Both the position numbers and the translations under genes were made by a program. A stretch of 64,000 nucleotides of DNA, taken from NCBI RefSeq assembly GCF_009796285.1, contig NZ_CP047020.1, positions 1,984,001 through 2,048,000 of the forward strand, in the 5' to 3' direction. Below, piece after piece: positions 62,634 through 64,000 of this stretch. Under the pieces are notes generated by a model that had not been told where the DNA came from, made no database searches, and saw only the letters and a program-made list of their open reading frames with translations. The number at the start of each line of letters is the position of its first letter. Position 1 is the first letter of the stretch. The stretch comes from Streptomyces broussonetiae. Lineage in GTDB: Bacteria; Actinomycetota; Actinomycetes; Streptomycetales; Streptomycetaceae.

Positions 62634-63317
62634 TCAGACCGCCCGGTTGCGGCGGCGGGCCAGCTCGTCCGAGGGGTTGTGCCCGACGAGGGTCTCGCCC
62701 GTGTCGATGCGTTCGCCGTGCAGCTGGGAGAGGGCGCTTTCCACGTCCCGCCACACCACGCCGACGGCGATGCCGAAGACACCCTGACCGCCCTGGAGCA
62801 GGGCGTGGACCTCGTCCGGGGAGGTGCACTCGTAGACCGTGGCACCGTCGCTCATGAGGGTCATCCGCTCCAGGTCGCGGAAACCGCGTTCTCTGAGGTG
62901 CTGGACGGTCGTGCGGATGTTCTGCAACGAGACACCGGTGTCCAGGAACCGCTTCACGATCTTCAGGACGACCACGTCCCGGAAGCTGTACAGCCGCTGG
63001 GTGCCCGACCCGTGGGCGGGCCGCACGCTCGGCTCGACCAGACCGGTGCGCGCCCAGTAGTCGAGCTGCCGGTAGGTGATGCCCGCGGCCGCACAGGCCG
63101 TGGGACCTCGGTAGCCGATCTGTTCGGACGTCATGGACGCCGCCCCTCCGCCGTTCGGCACCACCGTCGGCCGCTGCGGAGCGTGATCGACCGCTCTGCT
63201 CGGTGGGGGGTACCCCCCGCTCGAACGCAGCTGAGAGCCAGGGGGAGGGTACGGACCGCTCTCCCCGAAACCGCGTCCGGGGGCACCCCCAGCCGTACCG
63301 TCGCCGCTCGTTCTCAC
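62634..63317 (-). CDS. MerR-family regulator, McdR/Rv1830-like
   Basis: The 227-residue product has an N-terminal Gly/Pro/Ser-rich tail of about 60 residues, then GYRGPTACAAAGITYRQLDYWARTGLVEPSVR, the hallmark of the Rv1830 (McdR) cell-division regulator group. LYSFRDVVVLKIVKRFLDTGVSLQNIR, TLMSDGATVYECTSPDEVHALLQGGQGVFGIAVG and GERIDTGE follow. GTG at 63317 has GGAGGT with proper spacing; an ATG at 63134 would omit the tail. In mycobacteria the neighbour order is garA, ftsR, DUF151 nuclease, this regulator. The DUF151 gene lies upstream here as well. Confidence 0.9.
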   Translation of the reverse strand: MRTSGDGTAGGAPGRGFGESGPYPPPGSQLRSSGGYPPPSRAVDHAPQRPTVVPNGGGAASMTSEQIGYRGPTACAAAGITYRQLDYWARTGLVEPSVRPAHGSGTQRLYSFRDVVVLKIVKRFLDTGVSLQNIRTTVQHLRERGFRDLERMTLMSDGATVYECTSPDEVHALLQGGQGVFGIAVGVVWRDVESALSQLHGERIDTGETLVGHNPSDELARRRNRAV

Positions 63318-63580
63318 GCCGACCTCCGTCCTTGACCTGCCTTCTCGACGGTAGGCAGTCACCAGGGGTGCGTCAACGATCGCCACACTCGGCACGCCGA
63401 GTGATAATCACCCTAGGAGTGGTTTCGTGTGCCCACCGCGGGGAAAGGCTAGCCGAATGCGCTCGCGGGGAGCCGTAGGACGCTCTCATTGGCCGGTGGC
63501 ACATGCCCGGCCCCACCGCCCGCACGAGCCCGTGACCGCCCCCCGCTCACCGGCCGTGTGCGGTCACCGGCCGGTCGCGC

Positions 63581-64000
63581 TCACTGGCTGCTGGTGCCGA
63601 AGTCCTCGGGCGAGATCTGGTCGAGGAACTCGCGGAACTTCTCCACCTCGTCCTCCTGCTCGTCCGGAATCGCGATCCCCGCGTCGTCCAGCACCGTGTC
63701 GCTGCCGTAGATCGGCGTTCCGGTGCGCAGGGCCAGCGCTATGGCGTCGGAGGGGCGGGCACTGACCTCGACCCCGCTGGCGAACACCAGCTCCGCGTAG
63801 AAGACACCTTCCCGCAGGTCGGTGATGCGTACTTCGGTCAGCTCCTGGCCGACGGCCTCCAGCACGTCCTTGAACAGGTCGTGCGTCAGCGGCCGGGCGG
63901 GGGCCATACCCTGCTGGGCGAAGGCGATCGCCGTCGCCTCCCCCGGCCCGATCCAGATGGGGAGGTAACGGTCGCCCCCCACTTCGCGCAGGAGCACGAT
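63581..64000 (-). CDS. DUF151 bifunctional nuclease, cut by window edge
   Basis: The visible 139 residues (IVLLREVGGDRYLPIWIGPGEATAIAFAQQGMAPARPLTHDLFKDVLEAVG, split by loops) match the DUF151 bifunctional nuclease family. Later parts read ELTEVRITDLREGVFYAELVF and SARPSDAIALALRTGTPIY. The true start is beyond position 64000; about 15-20 residues are probably missing. The acidic C-terminus is normal. It is in the same gene neighbourhood as the McdR-like regulator, as in mycobacteria. Confidence 0.9.
   Translation of the reverse strand: MVLLREVGGDRYLPIWIGPGEATAIAFAQQGMAPARPLTHDLFKDVLEAVGQELTEVRITDLREGVFYAELVFASGVEVSARPSDAIALALRTGTPIYGSDTVLDDAGIAIPDEQEDEVEKFREFLDQISPEDFGTSSQ

Overview
The window comes from a Streptomyces chromosome or a very close relative. 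GC content is high, codon third positions are almost all G or C, GTG starts are common, and several genes appear leaderless. Marker genes point the same way: a divergent third EF-Tu (tuf3), a glycine decarboxylase gene (gcvP) behind a glycine riboswitch, a short DUF5999 protein, and the dinB / McdR-like MerR / DUF151 nuclease neighbourhood. From memory the gene order resembles the S. coelicolor stretch from about SCO1320 to SCO1384; I could not run an alignment.

Left part (0.3-13.5 kb): a membrane-anchored sigma-like protein with a ricin-type ectodomain and Gly/Pro-rich tail, galU, a thioesterase, two surface or secreted proteins in a patch of lower GC, a spermidine-synthase-like gene abutting tuf3, a DNA alkylation repair protein, a decayed zinc dehydrogenase, a VTT membrane protein, a thiolase/HxlR pair and uppP.

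Middle part (13.5-38 kb): a 59-aa leaderless gene, a large protein joining an Mrr-type nuclease to a TerD domain, a SnoaL-like protein, lnt, a monooxygenase/oxidoreductase operon facing a TetR gene across three identical operators, ung, an orphan peptide-binding lipoprotein, a tandem SDR pair, a translationally coupled HipA-like kinase/DUF3037 pair, a Rieske lipoprotein, an isochorismatase-fold protein lacking its catalytic residues, LysR/EamA and MocR/PPOX divergent pairs, and two more EamA transporters.

Right part (38-64 kb): SRPBCC and PadR genes, a truncated CdtB-ricin toxin-like pseudogene, NmrA and MerR genes, phzF, a CPBP protease, a GCS2 ligase, a decayed sugar-utilisation locus with a small internal inversion, a Usp, and a large APC permease. 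A molybdenum island follows: a MerR-HTH/Mop regulator, a sulfite-oxidase-fold protein, modABC, and a di-molbindin gene frameshifted by an extra GGTCC unit. The window closes with gcvP under a tandem glycine riboswitch, a PRC-barrel gene, dinB, an McdR-like MerR regulator and a DUF151 nuclease cut by the window edge.

No tRNA, rRNA, insertion sequence, prophage or CRISPR array was recognised. Accessory character shows mainly as small decayed genes between conserved ones. The best candidates for unusual biology are the Mrr-TerD fusion, the HipA-like/DUF3037 pair, the sigma-like ricin membrane protein and the frameshifted molbindin.
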